NCBI GenBank assembly: GCA_003021745.1
Contig: PXQY01000071.1
Coordinates: 1 to 34,148 of the forward strand
Reading direction: 5' to 3'
DNA: 34,148 nucleotides
Origin: Halobacteriales archaeon QH_7_69_31
GTDB lineage: Archaea > Halobacteriota > Halobacteria > Halobacteriales > Haloarculaceae
Below the pieces are notes generated by a model, which saw nothing but the letters and a program-made list of their open reading frames with translations, was not told where the DNA came from and searched no databases. Of the stretch, positions 30,593 through 34,148 are shown in pieces. The position numbers and the translations under genes are program-made. How positions within the stretch are numbered: the stretch's first letter is position 1; every line of letters begins with the position of its first letter.

Positions 30593-31501
30593 ATGGCCGC
30601 CATCCAGATCGAAGACGTCCACAAGACGTTCGGCGACGTGCGGGCGCTCCGCGGCGTCGACCTCGACGTCGACGAGGGCGAAGTGTTCGGTTTCCTCGGC
30701 CCGAACGGCGCCGGCAAGTCGACGACGATCAACATCCTCTTGGACTTCGTCCGCGCCGACCAGGGCGACGCCGCGGTACTCGGCCACGACGCCCGTGAGG
30801 AAAGCGTCGCGATCCGCGACCGGACCGGCGTCCTCCCCGAGGGCTACGACCTGTACGACCGCCTGACGGCACGGGAACACCTCCGGTTTGCCATCGAGTC
30901 GAAGGACGCCGACAACGACCCCTATCCCCTGTTGGAACGCGTCGGGCTCGAGGACGCCATCGACCGGAAGGCCGGCGGGTACTCCAGCGGGATGCGACAG
31001 CGGCTCGCGCTGGCGATGGCACTCGTCGGTGACCCCGACCTCCTCATCCTCGACGAACCGACCTCGGGCCTGGACCCGAACGGCGCCCGCGAACTCCGCG
31101 ACATCGTCGAGACCGAGGCCGCCGGCGGCACGACGGTCTTTTTCTCGTCGCACATCCTCGGCCAGGTCGAGGCCGTCTGCGACCGCGTCGGCATCATCCG
31201 CGACGGCGAACTGGTCGCCGTCGACAGCATCGAGGGGCTCCGGGAGAACGTCGGCAGCGGATCCACGCTCGTCGTCGAGGTCGACGAGGTGCCGGACGAC
31301 GTCGCCCACCGGCTGAAGAGCCGAGACGGCGTCGAAAGCGTCTCCGTCGACGGCAACACGCTCCGGATCGGCTGTGCCGACGACGCGAAGACCATGGTCA
31401 TCGACGAACTGGAGGAGATGGGATCGACGGTGTCGGACTTCTCGACCGAGGAGGCGCCGCTCGAGGACCTCTTTGCGGCCTACACGGAGGGTGAGGTATG
31501 A
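30593..31501 (+). CDS. ABC transporter ATP-binding protein (ABC-2 exporter type)
   Basis: The product is 302 residues. Walker A GPNGAGKST at 36-44, Q-loop region GVLPEGYDLYDRLT, signature YSSGMRQRLALAMAL, Walker B LLILDEPTSGLD and switch FFSSHIL are all intact. About 80 residues beyond the core form a C-terminal regulatory domain common in ABC-2 exporters. It pairs with the permease that follows (ATGA overlap). The substrate is unknown; such pairs export drugs, lipids or peptides, or assist copper-enzyme maturation. Confidence 0.93.
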   Translation: MAAIQIEDVHKTFGDVRALRGVDLDVDEGEVFGFLGPNGAGKSTTINILLDFVRADQGDAAVLGHDAREESVAIRDRTGVLPEGYDLYDRLTAREHLRFAIESKDADNDPYPLLERVGLEDAIDRKAGGYSSGMRQRLALAMALVGDPDLLILDEPTSGLDPNGARELRDIVETEAAGGTTVFFSSHILGQVEAVCDRVGIIRDGELVAVDSIEGLRENVGSGSTLVVEVDEVPDDVAHRLKSRDGVESVSVDGNTLRIGCADDAKTMVIDELEEMGSTVSDFSTEEAPLEDLFAAYTEGEV

Positions 31502-32331
31502 GCATCCGCGCCGTCGCCGAGAAGGACTTCCGGGATGCCATCCGCTCGCGGCTGATGATCGCCGTCGCGGTGATGTTCGTCGCCTTCACGGGCGGCGGCG
31601 TCGCCCTGGGGGCGGCCTCCGAGTTCGGCGGCGACAGCGCCCTGGCCGTCATCACGATCCTGATGCTCCGTGGCACCAGCGTCTTCATCCCGATCATCGC
31701 GCTGGGGATCGCCTTCAAGTCCATCGCCGGCGAGCGGGAAACCGGGAGCCTGAAGGTGCTTTTGTCGCTGCCGAACTCCCGGCTCGACGTGGTTATCGGG
31801 AAGTTCATCGGGCGTACCGCGGTCGTCTCCGTCGCCGTCGTCGTCGGCTTCCTGTCTTTGCTCATCGCGTCGGCCATCGCCTTCAGCGGCGAGCTCGACG
31901 TCATGGGCCTGGTCGCGTTCATGCTCGCGGCGCTACTCCTGGGGATCGTCTTCGTCAGCATCGCCGTCAGCCTCTCGGCGTTCACCAGGAGTACGTTCGG
32001 GGCCGCCGTCGGCGCCGGCAGCGTGTTCGTCCTCTTCCAGTTCGCCTGGGCCGGCCTCGTCTTCCTCCTGCGGTACGCCGTCAACGGCTTCGATTGGCCC
32101 TCCGGCGAGCGGCCCGACTGGGCCGAGGTCCTCACGAGCGTCAATCCCATGGAGGGCTGGCGGACCTCCGCCAACTGGCTCGTCAACAAGCTCGCCGAAT
32201 CCGGCGAAACCGCACAGAACGGCGCCGACGCGTTCTACCTCGAGCCCTGGTTCGGGTTCGTGGTACTCGCGCTGTGGATCGTCCTGCCGCTCGTCGTCGG
32301 CTACCTCAGGTTCGAGTATTCGGACCTCTGA
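31498..32331 (+). CDS. ABC-2 type transporter permease
   Basis: The product is 277 residues with about six hydrophobic segments (around 18-38, 55-75, 100-125, 135-158, 165-195, 250-270). The cytoplasmic KSIAGERETGSLKVLLSLPN is the conserved coupling region of ABC-2/NosY-like permeases. A large extracytoplasmic loop lies before the last helix (NGFDWPSGERPDW to EPWF). It overlaps the ATPase gene by ATGA, so the two subunits are co-translated. Confidence 0.92.
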   Translation: MSIRAVAEKDFRDAIRSRLMIAVAVMFVAFTGGGVALGAASEFGGDSALAVITILMLRGTSVFIPIIALGIAFKSIAGERETGSLKVLLSLPNSRLDVVIGKFIGRTAVVSVAVVVGFLSLLIASAIAFSGELDVMGLVAFMLAALLLGIVFVSIAVSLSAFTRSTFGAAVGAGSVFVLFQFAWAGLVFLLRYAVNGFDWPSGERPDWAEVLTSVNPMEGWRTSANWLVNKLAESGETAQNGADAFYLEPWFGFVVLALWIVLPLVVGYLRFEYSDL

Positions 32332-32648
32332 GGACCCGTTAGCGGCGCCGTTCGACCGTCAGTCGTCCGCCACGGACTGTTCACCGCGGCAGGCGCCAGT
32401 TCCGGGTCGGGTGACGCCGGTCGGGACCGCCAGCGAACACCCCTCGTCCCCGTCGGTCACCGTCGAACGACCGTCCCACGGCCCGTTAATCACCGCGCTT
32501 GCAGGTGGTTTTACTTCCACTCCGCGTGCAAGGGATTTATGTCCATGACGCCCCCACCGTCGAGTGCACACGTTCCTTCCCCTTCGGACCTGAACCGACC
32601 AGCGGCGGCCCCCGGAAGGCATACCACCCACGCGATGGTACCCGGGGT
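32332..32648. other. Intergenic region upstream of threonine ammonia-lyase
   Basis: 317 bp without a gene. It contains a nested inverted repeat at 32498-32532 and an AT box (ATTTATG) just after it. The long frame that opens at 32499 is only an upstream extension of ilvA and lacks family support. Confidence 0.5.
32498..32532. repeat. Nested inverted repeat upstream of ilvA
   Basis: CTTGCA (32498-32503) pairs with TGCAAG (32527-32532), and inside them GTGG pairs with CCAC around TTTTACTT. This could be an RNA hairpin or an operator. It lies about 120 bp before the ilvA start. Confidence 0.4.
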
Positions 32649-33857
32649 ATGCTCGAACTCGCGGACGTCCGCGCGGCGCGGGACCGCGTCGCCGAGACCG
32701 CCCGCGTCACGCCGCTGGAGTACTCCCACACGTTCTCGGCGTGGTCCGGGGCGGAGGTCCACCTGAAGCTCGAGAACTTCCAGCGGACCGGGTCGTTCAA
32801 GATCCGCGGCGCGACGAACAGGATCGCCGCATTGAGCGAGGCCGAGCGGGCCGACGGGGTCGTGACCGCCAGCGCCGGCAACCACGCCCAGGGGGTGGCA
32901 CTGGCGGCCAGCCGCGCCGGCGTCGACGCCACCATCGTGATGCCGGAGTACGCCCCGATCGCGAAGATCAAGGCGACGCGGGCCTACGGGGGCGACGTCG
33001 TGCTCAACGGCGTCGACTACGCGGCCGCCGCCGAGCGCGCCCGCGAGATCGAACGGGCGACCGGGGCGACGTACGTCCACGCGTTCGAGGACCGCGACGT
33101 GATGGCCGGCCAGGGCACGATCGGTCTCGAGATCGTCGAGCAGTGTCCCGACGTCGACACCGTCGTCGTCGGCGTCGGCGGGGGCGGCCTCATCTCCGGC
33201 ATCGCCACCGCGGTGACGGCGGAGACCGACGCCCGCGTCGTCGGGGTGCAGGCCGAGGGGGCCTCGAGCGTGGCCGAGTCCCTCGAGAAGGGCCGGATCG
33301 TCGAGCGGGACGCCGTCGACACCATCGCCGACGGCATCGCCACGCGGCGGATGGGCGAGCGGCCGTTCGAGGTCGTCCGGAAGCGCGTCGACGAGGTGGT
33401 CACCGTCACCGACGCCGAGATCGCGAACGCCGTCACCGCCCTGCTGGAGCGCTCGAAGACCCTGGTGGAGGGGGCGGGCGCGGTTCCGCTAGCGGCCGTT
33501 CTCGAGGAACGGTTCGCCTACGAGGACGGCGAGACCATCGTGCCCGCGCTCTGCGGCGGCAACATCGACCTCAACGTCCTGACGAACGTGATCCGCCGCG
33601 GCCTGGTCGAACGCGGCCGGTTCCTCCGGGTCCGGACGGTGCTGAAGGACCGGCCCGGGGCCCTCGAGGACCTCGTCGACCTGCTCGCCGCCTACCGCAC
33701 GAACATCTACGCCATCGAGCACGACCGCGCCTCGAAGGACATCGCGGTCAATGCCGCCGAGGTGGAGCTGGACCTGGAGACCCGCGGCGACGACCACGTC
33801 CGGGAGCTTCTGGACGCCCTGGAGGACAACGGCTACGAGGTCGAGGTACTGGTCTGA
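32649..33857 (+). CDS. ilvA: Threonine ammonia-lyase with C-terminal ACT domain
   Basis: The product is 402 residues, the length of the short threonine dehydratases. The PLP lysine is Lys51 in SFKIRGATNR. ASAGNHAQGVALAA and the phosphate-binding GVGGGGLISG are intact, as is PALCGGNIDLNVL. The last 75 residues (RTVLKDRPGALEDLVDLLAA to VEVLV) form one ACT domain, which in relatives binds amino acid effectors. It converts threonine to 2-oxobutyrate and ammonia, for isoleucine synthesis or threonine breakdown. The ATG at 32649 begins the conserved LELADVRAARDRV helix. Confidence 0.93.
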   Translation: MLELADVRAARDRVAETARVTPLEYSHTFSAWSGAEVHLKLENFQRTGSFKIRGATNRIAALSEAERADGVVTASAGNHAQGVALAASRAGVDATIVMPEYAPIAKIKATRAYGGDVVLNGVDYAAAAERAREIERATGATYVHAFEDRDVMAGQGTIGLEIVEQCPDVDTVVVGVGGGGLISGIATAVTAETDARVVGVQAEGASSVAESLEKGRIVERDAVDTIADGIATRRMGERPFEVVRKRVDEVVTVTDAEIANAVTALLERSKTLVEGAGAVPLAAVLEERFAYEDGETIVPALCGGNIDLNVLTNVIRRGLVERGRFLRVRTVLKDRPGALEDLVDLLAAYRTNIYAIEHDRASKDIAVNAAEVELDLETRGDDHVRELLDALEDNGYEVEVLV

Positions 33858-33960
33858 ACGCCCGACGATCGCCACCCTGCATGCCCGGGTGCCGCTGGCG
33901 GAGAGATATCGAGTGACGGACCGGGGCACACGGTTGCTGACGAGCCAGCGTTGAGTAACA

Positions 33961-33969
33961 AATTTAATT
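33961..33969 (+). promoter_or_regulatory. Probable TATA box for the Bat-like regulator
   Basis: AATTTAATT is centred about 28 bp before the ATG at 33993, predicting a leaderless transcript. Confidence 0.55.
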
Positions 33970-33992
33970 GCTACATCCGTCTACGCCCAGCT

Positions 33993-34148
33993 ATGAGCGT
34001 CATCGTCGAGCTGTCCCTTCCGTCCACGGTGTTTCACCTGGGCGATATCCTGTCCACGGAGGGCGAGACGACGGTCACCCTCGAGACGATGGTTCCGCTG
34101 GGCGACCGGTCGGTTCCGCTGTTCAGGGTCCACGGGTCCGCCCGGAGT
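33993..34148 (+). CDS. Bacterioopsin-activator-like regulator, N-terminus only
   Basis: 52 codons are visible before the right edge. MSVIVELSLPSTVFHLGDIL, followed by an acidic strand (TTVTLETMVPLGDRSVPLF) and RVHG, is the typical opening of the haloarchaeal Bat-like/HTH-10 regulators, whose C-terminal helix-turn-helix would lie outside the window. The targets are unknown. Confidence 0.7.
   Translation, partial: MSVIVELSLPSTVFHLGDILSTEGETTVTLETMVPLGDRSVPLFRVHGSARS

Noticed and set aside
1-34148. CRISPR arrays, tRNA or rRNA genes
   Set aside because: No regularly spaced repeats of CRISPR size and no cloverleaf-forming or rRNA-like sequence were found on reading either strand.

Overview
The window comes from a haloarchaeon (class Halobacteria). 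Coding sequence is G+C-rich, the proteins are strongly acidic, many starts have an AT-rich box about 25-30 nt upstream with no leader, and several genes are archaeal or haloarchaeal in type: RdfA, an archaeal SMC-related ATPase, EndA next to TrpRS, TumE and a Bat-like regulator. The genus cannot be fixed from the sequence.

Positions 1-8600 are visibly A+T-richer and read like an accessory segment. They hold a partial TauE/SafE transporter, an archaea-specific SMC-related ATPase and rod-determining factor RdfA, all on the minus strand. RdfA and the SMC-like gene usually form a neighbouring pair. Here about 2.1 kb has been placed between them: a decayed IS6-family copy, a short-chain dehydrogenase, and a nearly intact IS6-family copy that has one internal stop codon. 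A short FAD protein and a CDGSH iron-sulfur protein follow as a two-gene plus-strand unit. After them come about 1.4 kb with no confident gene, starting with a small inverted-repeat element.

From about 8600 the sequence becomes very G+C-rich and gene-dense. In order it carries a four-helix membrane protein, a HerA-type ATPase with a long tail, a zinc-ribbon protein, a membrane hydrolase broken by frameshifts, a Ski2/Hel308-type helicase whose start lies by the end of an HTH gene, and a three-gene acetone carboxylase operon (beta-alpha-gamma).

Between 20030 and 21960 lies a second A+T-richer patch with two related lipoprotein genes, one of them frameshifted. The G+C-rich part resumes with LarE, then an overlapping pair (lactone oxidase plus PLP-dependent aldolase/deaminase), a TumE toxin with its HTH partner, a NucS-N-like protein with zinc ribbons, a small membrane protein, EndA-TrpRS, an ABC exporter pair, threonine ammonia-lyase and the start of a Bat-like regulator.

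The points most worth following are the IS6-bounded insertion that separates rdfA from its SMC-like partner, the leaderless upstream ORF that ends on the rdfA start codon, a GAGGCCTCGG-ATGAGCGAGCGG cassette that occurs twice and once supplies the start of an acetone carboxylase subunit, and signs that endA has a frameshifted N-terminus.
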